NCBI RefSeq assembly: GCF_016861695.1
Contig: NZ_BOLP01000007.1
Location: 1-64,000 of the forward strand
Length of the DNA: 64,000 nucleotides
From: Levilactobacillus andaensis
Lineage (GTDB): Bacteria; Bacillota; Bacilli; Lactobacillales; Lactobacillaceae
Direction: 5' to 3'
The notes under the pieces were generated by a model, which was given only the letters and a program-made list of their open reading frames with translations, was not told the origin of the DNA and did no database searches. Below are positions 52,681 to 60,536 of this stretch, piece by piece. How positions within the stretch are numbered: the stretch's first letter is position 1; each line of letters opens with the position of its first letter. The position numbers were made by a program, and so were the translations under genes.

Positions 52681-53499
52681 CTAAAAACTAGCCGCTGGGT
52701 TACCCAGTTGACTGGCTCCGGTGCTGTAATTGATCTTAATACCAGCTTGAATATTAAAAATATAGACGTTATAGGAAATGCCAGCACTCCCGACCGACTT
52801 GGCCTGCATATGAACGCCCCGGGCAACGAGCTCGTTGCCACGAAAGACTGGCTGAACTTGGTAACGCACGTAATCGCTTGGATGGCTCTTCAAATAACTG
52901 GCCACCGGATTCTCATAGGCGGTCATGCCTGGATCGTTTAACGACCGCGTCCCGGTCATCAAGTTCTTTAGATTGTTATTTTGGCCTGTCAACTGGTAGC
53001 CAATCAAATGGCTCCGATTGTACAGGTAGCCCCGCTTGCCATTGACCGTGTAGGGCTTGTTTTTCCAGCCAGTCGGGTTGACGTATAACGGTTCCCGTTT
53101 AGCCGTTGGCATCGTGCTCTTGCTCAACAAGGCATTGGCGGTCGTGACCCGGTTTAAACTGTCCAAATTGGCGTAGGTTGCCCAGGCTCCCCGTTTGGTC
53201 GACAATTCGGCCGTCGTAAAGGTTGGCTTGTTGTGGTTAACAGCAACAATCTGGGTCCCCGTATATTTTTGTTCGGCCAAAGCCTTGGTCGCGACCGACT
53301 GTTTCGGCGCGGACGTCGTATTAGATGACGACTCGCTTCCAGCCACCTGACCGACCAAACTCGAAGCGGTCTCCGTGACCTTTTTGGCGGTGGGATTTCC
53401 CTGACTGCTCAACCCGCCAATAATTCCGACTACTAATAGAAGTAACGCCCCATAAATAGAAATCTGGTTCCGTCCACGACGGCGACGACGCTTGTTCAT
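52681..53499 (-). CDS. Membrane-anchored DNA/RNA non-specific endonuclease (DNA-entry nuclease type)
   Basis: 272 residues: a strongly basic N-terminus (MNKRRRRRGRNQ), one membrane helix (ISIYGALLLLVVGIIGGLS), a low-complexity Ser/Thr linker, and a beta-beta-alpha-metal nuclease domain. The catalytic region is YNRSHLIGYQLTGQNNNLKNLMTGTRSLN, the variant of DRGH seen in streptococcal EndA-like and lactobacillal relatives. It would act outside the membrane, degrading DNA for nutrition or uptake. ATG 53499 follows GGGAGAGGG; the frame extends to 53517. No competence gene is adjacent. Confidence 0.85.
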   Translation of the reverse strand: MNKRRRRRGRNQISIYGALLLLVVGIIGGLSSQGNPTAKKVTETASSLVGQVAGSESSSNTTSAPKQSVATKALAEQKYTGTQIVAVNHNKPTFTTAELSTKRGAWATYANLDSLNRVTTANALLSKSTMPTAKREPLYVNPTGWKNKPYTVNGKRGYLYNRSHLIGYQLTGQNNNLKNLMTGTRSLNDPGMTAYENPVASYLKSHPSDYVRYQVQPVFRGNELVARGVHMQAKSVGSAGISYNVYIFNIQAGIKINYSTGASQLGNPAASF

Positions 53500-53758
53500 A
53501 AAATCCCTCTCCCTCAAAAATCTCTCTCGTCATAGTCTACCAGAAAAACATACGTTCGTCTCTACTTTTGCGTTATTAATTACAATATTTTATTATTAAT
53601 AATTAATAATCAATATTGTTGTTACCGGAACTTAACGCTTTTTTAACCCACCAACCCCCTTTTCGGCCCCGCAACCATGCTATACTACAGTTAGAGGAAG
53701 CAGGCGGTTTGTGTGTTGACCACAAAACTGTTATCATTTTTGATGAGGTGATTTAGAC

Positions 53759-54298
53759 ATGAAGAAATCCCGTATCGTTGCCGTCGCTCTGAGCCTACTG
53801 GCAGTCTTTGCCATCGGTTTAGCCGGCTGCAGTAAGAGTAGCAAGTCGGGGAGTAACCAACAAGCTAGTTTTAAAAACAAGACCACGAAGAAGGCCGATG
53901 TGAAGTCCACATTGACCAAGTCCACGCAGCTTTGGTACGTGGCTGGTGCCGTTAATTCTAAGAGTAATTCTGGACTGGAAGCCTACCGTTTCAATTCCGA
54001 CGGTAAGGTCACCGTCTATAACGTCGACAAGTTCTACAAATCCTACAGTGCTGCTGACAAGGCCAACGCCCTTAACAAGGTCGGCACGCTGAACACGACA
54101 TTTAAGACCAAAGGTGACAACACCATCATCAACTTCAAGGGGAAGTTATCCGACATCCCAATGACGCAGAAGTTCACCGTCAAGGACACCCTGACCGGTA
54201 AGAACAATGCCTCGAAATTGAAGGTCGCTGGCTACCACATTGCTCGCGACGTCGATCAAGACGTTACCAAGGCCGTGCTGGTCAAAGTTGCCAACTAA
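53759..54298 (+). CDS. Lipoprotein of unknown function
   Basis: A 179-residue secreted protein with a type II signal peptide: MKKSRIVAVALSLLAVFAIG followed by the lipobox LAGC, so Cys24 should carry the lipid. A Ser/Lys-rich linker leads to a basic beta-rich domain (LWYVAGAVNSKSNSGLEAYRFNSDGKVTVYNVDKFY), of a kind often found in small lactobacillal lipoproteins. GAGGTGA precedes ATG, and a TGCTATACT extended -10 lies at about 53676. No enzymatic motif is visible. A small membrane gene follows on the same strand. Confidence 0.75.
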   Translation: MKKSRIVAVALSLLAVFAIGLAGCSKSSKSGSNQQASFKNKTTKKADVKSTLTKSTQLWYVAGAVNSKSNSGLEAYRFNSDGKVTVYNVDKFYKSYSAADKANALNKVGTLNTTFKTKGDNTIINFKGKLSDIPMTQKFTVKDTLTGKNNASKLKVAGYHIARDVDQDVTKAVLVKVAN

Positions 54299-54352
54299 AA
54301 ACACAACGGAAAGCGGTGCCTGCGGGTGCCGTTTTTCTATTGGAGGTAAACT

Positions 54353-54520
54353 ATGCAAAAATTCATCCCCTGGCTGCTGGGAATCCTAATCGTTGGCGGC
54401 GTGCTGGTCTATCAACAGCTCCGCCATCTCAGTGGTTTCGTGATGTTAGAGACGATTGTCCTGGGGGTCGCCGCCATTTTAGCCATCCTCCACATCGTCA
54501 GCTTCTTTCATCATAAATAA
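54353..54520 (+). CDS. Small two-helix membrane protein
   Basis: A 55-residue open frame: helix 1 WLLGILIVGGVLVY, short polar turn QQLRHLSG, helix 2 TIVLGVAAILAILHIVSFF, end HHK. TTGGAGG stands 7 bp before ATG. It follows the lipoprotein gene by 54 bp, separated only by a weak hairpin (54306-54337), so the two may share a transcript. No family recognised. Confidence 0.6.
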   Translation: MQKFIPWLLGILIVGGVLVYQQLRHLSGFVMLETIVLGVAAILAILHIVSFFHHK

Positions 54521-54586
54521 GAAGCGAGTGAACCAGCTGACAGCGCTACCACTTTGGGTTATGATAGGGCCAAAGGAGCGTGATTG

Positions 54587-54886
54587 ATGATGTGTACACA
54601 TAAGTTCATGCTGGATGACGAACCCGAAGTATTCAAGGAACAACGCGAAAAATTTACCAACCTAGTCGGTGACAACCCCTGGTTGTTGCCAGCCCTCGTC
54701 TCACTTGAAATAATCCCCGCAACGGTTATGATTCATGGCTTTTGGAAGAATCGTCAGTTAAAGAAACAACTCCAAATTGAACGGGAACGAACGAAACAGC
54801 TCGTGCTGGAACATCCACTTCCCGGCCGTCGAAATGGCAAGCCCACGTTACTAGCTGGCCCGCACCATCACGGTATTCATCATTAA
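54587..54886 (+). CDS. Small protein with one hydrophobic segment and a His-rich end
   Basis: A 99-residue protein starting MMCTHKFMLDDEPEVFKEQREKF, with a moderately hydrophobic stretch (PWLLPALVSLEIIPATVMIHGFW), a charged helical part and the C-terminus GPHHHGIHH, which might bind metal. AAAGGAG lies 8 bp before ATG 54587; an in-frame TTG just upstream is less likely. No family recognised. It ends in a terminator. Confidence 0.6.
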   Translation: MMCTHKFMLDDEPEVFKEQREKFTNLVGDNPWLLPALVSLEIIPATVMIHGFWKNRQLKKQLQIERERTKQLVLEHPLPGRRNGKPTLLAGPHHHGIHH

Positions 54887-54902
54887 ACAGCTAACATTTA
54901 GA

Positions 54903-54935
54903 GGACTGCGACACACTTGCCGCGGTCCCCTTTTT
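54903..54935 (+). terminator. Terminator after the His-rich small gene
   Basis: GGACTGCG with CGCGGTCC (one G-U), followed by TTTTT. Confidence 0.75.
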
Positions 54936-54944
54936 ATTTCTATC

Positions 54945-54977
54945 CACAAAAAAACCGTCCCTGGTTAGAGGACGGTC
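54945..54977 (-). terminator. Minus-strand terminator without an assigned gene
   Basis: ACCGTCC with GGACGGT, T run on the minus strand. The nearest minus-strand gene (HAD, 55385) has its own terminator at 55343, so this one implies an unseen transcript in 54985-55340, or is a back-up. Confidence 0.6.
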
Positions 54978-55342
54978 GGACCACTTACTTGGTTAGGGCA
55001 AATGGCTTTCATTTTACTTGGTTAATAAAATGAAGAAAGGTTGGTTAATAGGTTTTTGGTATACGGCTATCCTAACTGGTAAATGTGAAGAAATTGTGAA
55101 GAATATTCATGTGATAATGATGCGACTGATTAGAATTAGCTAATCGGTTGGTCAAAAAGCGTATTTTCAAGGTCCATTAGGGGGTTGGATTACTTTTTTC
55201 TAATCATTTACAGTATATATATCGTAATTTCACAATTAGGTTTGGCTTCAGAAAACGTTTGCTATTGTATTTCTAATCATATGCATAAATCTTATCGTAT
55301 GCGTTCGCTACCTCTTTTCCTCAATAAATCCAACTATTTCTC
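54978..55342. promoter_or_regulatory. Gene-free region with direct repeats
   Basis: About 365 bp without a credible gene. It contains a perfect 11-bp direct repeat TTACTTGGTTA at 54985-54995 and 55014-55024, then a further TTGGTTA at 55041. TGTGAA is repeated with an 11-bp period at 55084 and 55095 (TTCACA on the other strand), the layout bound by PhoP/OmpR-type response regulators. No gene start can be tied to these with confidence. Confidence 0.35.
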
Positions 55343-55377
55343 AAAAAAAGAAGCGATCCTTTGCGACCGCTTCCCGC
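55343..55377 (-). terminator. Terminator of the HAD gene
   Basis: Minus strand GAAGCGGTC with GATCGCTTC (one mismatch), followed by TTTTTTT. Confidence 0.8.
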
Positions 55378-55384
55378 ATTCAAT

Positions 55385-56023
55385 TTAAATCGTTAACAAA
55401 TCCAATGGTGACTGTAAAATATAAGTCGGCTGTTCCGCCTTAACCGCCACCGGATCAGCGGCGCCCCACATGGCTGCGGCCGTTGCCACACCGGCATTCT
55501 TCCCCATTTGCATATCGTAAATGGCATCACCGATCATCACACTGTCTGCAGCTACCAAATCAAACCGGTCTAGCAGGTTCAAGATGCCGTCCGGTGCCGG
55601 CTTGTAGTGGGCCACCGAGTCCGAGCCACTGATGGCCTCAAACGTGTCGCCCAGCCCAATCTGCTCCAGATTCCGTTGCAATGGCACCGAATGCTTGCTG
55701 GAGACCACAAAGATATGGTCACTCTTGGCTTTCAGTTCGGTCAGTGCCTCGCCCATCCCGGCGAAGAGCGTAATTCCGTTCGTTTCGGCTAAATGGTACT
55801 GTTCACGGAAGACCGTATACAAGTCCTGTAACTCAGCCTCGCTCATTGGTCGATCGGCCATCTTAGCAAAGGAAACTTCAATTGGGACGCCCATGTAGCT
55901 CACCACGGCCGCTCGTGATGGTACGGTCAAGCCCTGGAGTTTATACGCCGCTTGGGTCGACGCAACCGCCACATTACGGGTGTCAGCTAAGGTACTATCA
56001 AAATCGAACAAGAAATTACGCAT
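55385..56023 (-). CDS. HAD-superfamily phosphatase, phosphoglycolate phosphatase-like
   Basis: 212 residues with the four HAD motifs: DFDSTLADT (Asp7 nucleophile, Asp9 acid/base; Ser10 in place of the usual Gly), FVVSSKHS (motif II Ser), a Lys in HYKPAPDGI (motif III), and MIGDAIYDMQMGKNAG (motif IV). A helical cap inserted after the first motif marks subfamily I (Gph, PgmB, PpaX relatives). It probably dephosphorylates a small phospho-metabolite; the substrate is not evident. GAGGTGA precedes ATG. Monocistronic with its own terminator. Confidence 0.85.
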   Translation of the reverse strand: MRNFLFDFDSTLADTRNVAVASTQAAYKLQGLTVPSRAAVVSYMGVPIEVSFAKMADRPMSEAELQDLYTVFREQYHLAETNGITLFAGMGEALTELKAKSDHIFVVSSKHSVPLQRNLEQIGLGDTFEAISGSDSVAHYKPAPDGILNLLDRFDLVAADSVMIGDAIYDMQMGKNAGVATAAAMWGAADPVAVKAEQPTYILQSPLDLLTI

Positions 56024-56206
56024 TAAATCACCTCATTAGGATTAGTCACCTTTATCTTCCCCATTTTACGCGCCTGCACCCCCATCTGACCAGCATCTTT
56101 TGAAAGGTCAGCCAATCCAGCACGTCCGTTTAGTGGTTCTCTTCTCCAACTAATCAGCCTTTTTGAAACGACCAGCAACTTATAGTATGTTGAAACTGAA
56201 GTGGGG

Positions 56207-56222
56207 TGTTTCACGTGAAACA
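56207..56222. promoter_or_regulatory. parS: parS site at the start of a membrane gene
   Basis: TGTTTCACGTGAAACA, an exact match to the ParB site consensus and a perfect palindrome. It overlaps the ribosome site and first codons of the frameshifted membrane gene. Confidence 0.92.
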
Positions 56223-56519
56223 ATGGGGAGATAAGTACACGGCGGAGCTTGGTGCACAAGCGACGGGAAAAACGCACCAGCACCTGTGTTGGATAATGCT
56301 AGGCGTCCTCGTCGTTAGTATCCTGCTAATGGCCCTCAACCAATCCGGACTAGCTTCAGTTTGTATGGCTTGGACTTCTTTTTCTTAGCCGACTACTGGA
56401 CCGTCAGTCTGGCCCACCGCCACCTATTTTTCATCTGGAGCATCCTGTTAGGGGCTCTGGCAGCGGCCGTGGTCAGTGTGCTCGGCCTCTTTATCCTGAG
56501 CGTTATCTTCCATCAATAA
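56215..56519 (+). pseudogene. Frameshifted small membrane protein gene
   Basis: Two frames encode one plausible protein. The first (GTG 56215, stop 56386) gives KQWGDKYTAELG, a helix WIMLGVLVVSILLMALNQSG, then a non-hydrophobic run to a stop. The second, entered near 56345-56355, gives FSLYGLDFFFLADYWTVSLA and a strong helix (FIWSILLGALAAAVVSVLGLFILSVIF) ending HQ at 56519. Joined, they make a two- or three-helix protein of about 100 residues resembling the DUF3899 type. No slippery heptamer is seen at the junction, so an indel in the strain or the assembly is likelier than programmed frameshifting. Confidence 0.6.
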
Positions 56520-56525
56520 ACACAC

Positions 56526-56563
56526 AAAGGACCTGCGACATCACCTGCTGCAGGTCCTTTTTC
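56526..56563. terminator. Bidirectional terminator between the frameshifted gene and pepC
   Basis: AAAGGACCTGC with GCAGGTCCTTT, T run on the plus strand and A run before it. Confidence 0.85.
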
Positions 56564-56570
56564 AACTCAA

Positions 56571-57902
56571 TTAAGCTAATGAATCCCAAGCTGGTAATGC
56601 TTGTGGCGTCGTGTTCAACAGCGCTTGCTGGTCCGCTGTCAGGAATTCCTTGCGAACGACGACTTCGTAGACAAAATCATTCATCCAGTCGTCGGTCATC
56701 ACAAAGTAGCCCTTCTCGCCATTCTTTTCGCCCCAACTGTTTTCAACTTTCCAGCGGGTAGGGTCGCCCTTGACCAAGTCGACCCCGGTCAACGTCATGG
56801 CGTGAGAGACCTCGGCTTCACCGGTGGCCAGACGTTGGGCCTTCGTCAAGCTCAGGTCGACACCAAACAGGTCGGCCGTCTTGAACAGGTTGCTGTCGAG
56901 GAAGCCCCGTTCGCGACTCATCTGTTGCAAGACATCATTGCCAAACCAAACGGCATCCCCGGCCTGTAATTGCGCAATGGCAGCCGTTTTCAGCACGTCC
57001 ATCGGTTCGTTCAAGAAGGTAATGTGCTTGCCGCCGACAATGTTGTCCTGACTTGGCAAACTGTATAACTTATCAAATGGCTTTTCGGGTGAATTACTCA
57101 ACACGACGTAATCATCGAGGTCGACATCAAAGTACTTATCGAAGAAGCCCTTTGGTGTCAGGCCGGCATCTAAATGATAGCCCTTGTCGTCGTCCTTATA
57201 TTCCAGGTCAAACGTGGTTGGCGGCTCGCCAAATGAGTAGGCCGCCATCCGGTAAACTTCCTTCATATCCGCCGCGCGTTCGGCCGCAATATCGGCATCA
57301 CTGGCACCATCGGCGACCAATTGCCGCAGAGCCAAGGCGTCCTTGCGTAGCTTCAGGTTCAATGCGGCACCAAAGCCAGTCGTGTCATTGGTGTTAAAAG
57401 ATTCTGGCATCGCACTCACTGGAACGACCCCGTACTTTTGAATCAACGCCGCACCCATGGCCCATTGACCACCGTCGCCATCGGGATAGCTCAAGTAGGC
57501 GGAAACTTCCCGGTCGTCTAACGGCTTCGTTGCCGTTGCTAAAACGCGTTCATAGAAAATATTGGCACGTTCGACCTTATCCCAGAAGAACAAATAACTC
57601 TGAGAAAGTTCGAAATCCTTCACGTTGTATTTCGCTGCGAATTGGTGCCGCACAACGTTTAACGTGGAGAAGAGCCAGCAACGACCAGAATGTTTCTGGT
57701 TGGAGACCTTACCCGTATCGAGTTCAACGGAGAAGGTCCGGTTCAAACGAACCGCCGCCTGTGGGTCTTCAGCAGCGTTGAGGACCCCGTTTTTAATCAC
57801 GGCCCGGGCGACAACGTCGTGGGCGGGTTGTTTTTGTAAATCAGCACGTAAATCCGCGGTCTCAGCGGCGGTTAATTCATGTTCAGTCTTGGTTTCTGGC
57901 AT
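56571..57902 (-). CDS. pepC: Aminopeptidase C (bleomycin-hydrolase family, C1 cysteine peptidase)
   Basis: Cytoplasmic cysteine aminopeptidase that trims peptides taken up from milk or plant protein. 443 residues, the family's normal length. The papain-like triad is visible: Cys75 in QKHSGRCWLFS, His in VSHAMTLTGVDL (about 370), and Asn in VENSWGEKNG (about 395). The family works as a hexamer whose C-terminal residues reach the active site; here the end is PAWDSLA. GAGAGGAG precedes ATG 57902. Monocistronic. Confidence 0.95.
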   Translation of the reverse strand: MPETKTEHELTAAETADLRADLQKQPAHDVVARAVIKNGVLNAAEDPQAAVRLNRTFSVELDTGKVSNQKHSGRCWLFSTLNVVRHQFAAKYNVKDFELSQSYLFFWDKVERANIFYERVLATATKPLDDREVSAYLSYPDGDGGQWAMGAALIQKYGVVPVSAMPESFNTNDTTGFGAALNLKLRKDALALRQLVADGASDADIAAERAADMKEVYRMAAYSFGEPPTTFDLEYKDDDKGYHLDAGLTPKGFFDKYFDVDLDDYVVLSNSPEKPFDKLYSLPSQDNIVGGKHITFLNEPMDVLKTAAIAQLQAGDAVWFGNDVLQQMSRERGFLDSNLFKTADLFGVDLSLTKAQRLATGEAEVSHAMTLTGVDLVKGDPTRWKVENSWGEKNGEKGYFVMTDDWMNDFVYEVVVRKEFLTADQQALLNTTPQALPAWDSLA

Positions 57903-58012
57903 AAAATGACTCCTCTCTCCTGGATTTCCATGAGAAGACTCATGAAAATCTCATAATCAAAGTTGAATTCATTTTAGCGCTTTTAAAGGGGAATGGCAAT
58001 TTATTTTAAAGA

Positions 58013-58123
58013 GTGTGACTAAAGGCGGTTAGCTGGCGAGCATTAACGTGGCTAAGTGAATGACCCCGAACTTGGGTCATTTGCTTAGCTGGGTTAAGCG
58101 GAACCAGCTGCCTTTAGTCACAC
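58013..58123 (+). ncRNA. Candidate structured RNA, copy 2 of a covarying 111-nt element
   Basis: A perfect 14-bp closing helix (58013-58026 with 58110-58123), the conserved words GGTTAGC..GCGAGCATTAACGT and GGGTTAAGCGGA, and an inner hairpin of about 14 bp between them. It matches the minus strand of 43746-43856 in length and conserved words. The helices have different sequences but the same pairing. It lies between pepC and tetR; in this orientation no gene reads into it, so it might have its own promoter or act on the other strand. Confidence 0.7.
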
Positions 58124-58164
58124 GTTTCAACCAACAGAAAAAAGGCCTCACCTCAACACCCCGC

Positions 58165-58812
58165 TTACGACTCCGGTGCCAAGCCTTTCTCAAGAAACGC
58201 GATCATCATCGGTCCCGCCGACTCGATCTCTTCATTCGCCAAAATACCACGGGCCAACTGACTCAGCATGGTCCCAATCATGAACTGGGCAATGCGGTCA
58301 TCCGGCCAATCGATCAGTTCACCGCTAACCTTCAGTCGATCCAAGACGGGATATAAATTCTTAGATAGTAACGGCGCCACCTGGGGGACCAATTGCTCGC
58401 GCACGTCACTTCTGACCAATAATTCCGTCAACAGGACCTGCAACACATGCCGATTTTCCTGAGCGAAACGCAACCGATCCTGAATGACCGCCGCAATCAA
58501 GTCATGACGCGTAATATAGTCGCGCTTCACGATATTAGTCGCAAAGTCCTCAATCAGATTCGGGAGAACTTCCGACACAAACGGGGCCAAGACCGCCGCC
58601 AACAGTTCATCCTTGGTCTTATAGCGCCGATACACGGTGCCCTCGGCAACTTCGGCCCGCGCGGCGATCTGCTTGGTCGTGGTGTTCGAGAATCCCTGTT
58701 CGGCAAATAGTGCTAGGCTGGCCGCGAGCACCCGCTGTTGCTTCGGCGGGACATCCCCCCGCGTCGCCATCACGTTCTGAAAAGCATCTTGAATCGTCAT
58801 TTCTTTTGTCAC
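58165..58812 (-). CDS. TetR-family transcriptional regulator
   Basis: A 215-residue repressor. The N-terminal TetR HTH reads RVLAASLALFAEQGFSNTTTKQIAARAEVAEGTVYRRYKTKDELLAAVL (about residues 28-76); the rest is the helical ligand-binding and dimer domain. GTG 58812 has CGGAGGG 7 bp upstream; the frame extends to 58851 without support. A palindrome, GTGAGT-aatc-ACTCAC, lies in its promoter region, suggesting self-repression. No efflux pump is adjacent, so the regulated target and ligand are unknown. Confidence 0.83.
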   Translation of the reverse strand: MTKEMTIQDAFQNVMATRGDVPPKQQRVLAASLALFAEQGFSNTTTKQIAARAEVAEGTVYRRYKTKDELLAAVLAPFVSEVLPNLIEDFATNIVKRDYITRHDLIAAVIQDRLRFAQENRHVLQVLLTELLVRSDVREQLVPQVAPLLSKNLYPVLDRLKVSGELIDWPDDRIAQFMIGTMLSQLARGILANEEIESAGPMMIAFLEKGLAPES

Positions 58813-58918
58813 GTTAAGCCCTCCGTTACCGTCTTCTTGGCTATCAGCCATTTTCTTTTATTAACTGTCACACTGCAGCGAATCGTCAACCCTTGTCGCT
58901 TCCAACCCACCCGTTTTG

Positions 58919-58934
58919 GTGAGTAATCACTCAC
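58919..58934. promoter_or_regulatory. Palindromic operator, probably of the TetR regulator
   Basis: GTGAGTAATCACTCAC is a perfect 6+6 inverted repeat around AATC, about 105 bp upstream of the tetR start. Operators with TGAGT/ACTCA arms are common for this family. Assignment is by position. Confidence 0.55.
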
Positions 58935-58949
58935 TAAATAGTCTAACAT

Positions 58950-58979
58950 AAAACGGGCTAACTATGCAGTTAACCCGTC
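58950..58979 (-). terminator. Terminator of the MarR-type gene
   Basis: Minus strand CGGGTTAACT with AGTTAGCCCG (one G-U), 4-5-nt loop, then TTTTA, just after the stop codon. Confidence 0.8.
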
Positions 58980-58991
58980 ACGCTTTACTGA

Positions 58992-59444
58992 TTAATTTAA
59001 TTTTGGCGATTCATTTTCCACGGCCCGTAATGCCAGCTGGCGGACCAACGCCATCAACTCATCGTGCTGTTCTGCCGGCACATCTGCCAACAGATTATCC
59101 GCTACTTCCTGCCGCAATTTCACAATTTTTGGATAGAGTTCCTCGCCCCGCTTGGTCAAGGACAACTCATAGACCCGCTTATCGGCCTTGGACTGCCGCT
59201 TGCGGACGTATCCCAAGTTAACCAACTGATTAATGGCCCGCGTCACGTTACTCGGGTTGAGATAGGTTAAGTTAATTAACTTATCCTGAGTCAACCGCGG
59301 CCGTTCGTGAATCCGTAAAATGTAATAATACATGCTGGCGTTGAGCCGGTACGGTTGGAGGCGCCGGTCGAGAGCAATTCGCGTATAACGGTTCGCAATG
59401 GAGAGCCATTTTAAAATATCTGGATCATTACTACTGGTGACCAT
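58992..59444 (-). CDS. MarR-family transcriptional regulator
   Basis: A 150-residue winged-helix regulator. The recognition region is LTQDKLINLTYLNPSNVTRAINQLVNLGYVRKRQSKADKRVYELSLTKRGEEL, with the wing DKR motif intact; flanking helices form the dimer. ATG 59444 has AAGGAGG 7 bp upstream; the frame runs back to 59480 without support. It is monocistronic and its targets are not evident. Neighbouring minus-strand genes (tetR downstream, lepB upstream) each have their own terminator or promoter. Confidence 0.85.
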   Translation of the reverse strand: MVTSSNDPDILKWLSIANRYTRIALDRRLQPYRLNASMYYYILRIHERPRLTQDKLINLTYLNPSNVTRAINQLVNLGYVRKRQSKADKRVYELSLTKRGEELYPKIVKLRQEVADNLLADVPAEQHDELMALVRQLALRAVENESPKLN

Positions 59445-59531
59445 AAGCCGCCTCCTTCCTAAATTTACGTGCGCAAGCATATACTATTTTTCACTAAAAG
59501 TCAAGGTAACCGCCAGCCACACAGCGGCGAC

Positions 59532-59565
59532 AAAAAAGGTAGCCAGCGTCCGCTGAACTACCTTC
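59532..59565 (-). terminator. Terminator of lepB
   Basis: Minus strand AAGGTAG with CTACCTT plus an inner CAGCG/CGCTG stem, followed by TTTTTT. Confidence 0.8.
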
Positions 59566-59585
59566 ACTTTACACATTATTTACGC

Positions 59586-60173
59586 TTAATAAGCCATATT
59601 ATTGATGTTGGCGCGCCGCGTCTTCGATGACGTCCAGAATGGCACCTTCACAACCCCGACGATTTTATCCTTGTCGACAAAGCCCCAGTAACGGCTATCG
59701 TTGGACACGCTCCGGTGGTCACCCAACACGAAGTACTTGCCCTTGGGCACGACCGTAACCTTACCATTCCCCCAACCGTTACTCTTTTCCAAGCTAGCCA
59801 GCGTCCAATTACCAGTCCCGGACGTCCGTTCGCTCTGGCTAATGAAGCTCTGCTTGACTTTCTTATTGTTCACATAGATATAACCATTCTTACTAGCAAC
59901 CGTATCACCCGGCAATCCGATGACCCGCTTAACATAGTTGGTGTTGGTCTTGGCAGCGGGATCTTCACCATGGGCATCGAACACGATAACACTGAGATGC
60001 TTGACCTTAGACTGCTTGAACGCCACAACTTTTTCGTCATTTTGCAGGTTCGGTTCCATCGATGGTCCGTCGACCCGCACCCGGGTAAAGACGAAGGCCT
60101 TAATGGCAAAAGCGATGGCCAACCCAATGACGATGGGGATGACCCAACTCATGACTTCCTTTAGTACTTTCAT
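59586..60173 (-). CDS. lepB: Signal peptidase I
   Basis: Membrane-bound serine protease that cleaves signal peptides of exported proteins. 195 residues with one N-terminal helix (WVIPIVIGLAIAFAIKAFVF). The Ser-Lys dyad is Ser38 in VDGPSMEPNL and Lys82 in NYVKRVIGLPGD; the conserved box LGDHRSVSNDSRYWGF follows. Length and layout match Gram-positive SipS-type enzymes. AAGGAG lies about 11 bp before ATG. Monocistronic; it may process proteins such as the LPXTG protein and the deacetylase found in this window. Confidence 0.93.
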   Translation of the reverse strand: MKVLKEVMSWVIPIVIGLAIAFAIKAFVFTRVRVDGPSMEPNLQNDEKVVAFKQSKVKHLSVIVFDAHGEDPAAKTNTNYVKRVIGLPGDTVASKNGYIYVNNKKVKQSFISQSERTSGTGNWTLASLEKSNGWGNGKVTVVPKGKYFVLGDHRSVSNDSRYWGFVDKDKIVGVVKVPFWTSSKTRRANINNMAY

Positions 60174-60536
60174 AATGAGCGAGACTCCTTATTTTTCAGA
60201 GATAAAATAATTTACACTTATCATACACCCCGAGCGGACGGCGGAAAACACTTTCTGCTTGGGGTCGCTTACAATCTTACCATTTACCGGCCCAAAGTCC
60301 CACGATTTCCTAGAATTTAATGATACTGAAACTTTTTTGACAAACTCACTGCCGCAACCGCCCGAATCCTAGCTTGCAAATTCGCCGGTTTGCGGCAATA
60401 ATGGAGAAATACCTCTACACGCTGACTAAATAGACGTCAAATGGTCGCACCGTTTTCTAGCCCATATCTGCTAGACGATAAGGCGATGGACCACCCAACA
60501 CACACTGTACATATAACTCTAGAAAGGGGCTAACTT
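60174..60536. other. Intergenic region between lepB and the Bcr/CflA gene
   Basis: 363 bp without a credible gene, holding divergent promoters of the two flanking genes. A TTGACA word is at 60338-60343. A bulged inverted repeat lies at 60350-60360 with 60386-60397 (TGCCGCAACCG and CGGTTTGCGGCA). A short palindrome CTAGC/GCTAG at 60457-60474 encloses CCATATCT. These could be operators for the exporter; no regulator gene adjoins them. Confidence 0.4.

Noticed and set aside
55185-55388. Open frame of 67 codons, hydrophobic at the start
   Set aside because: It begins at a TTG without proper ribosome-site spacing and runs through the HAD terminator into the HAD stop codon; hydrophobicity reflects A+T-rich DNA.
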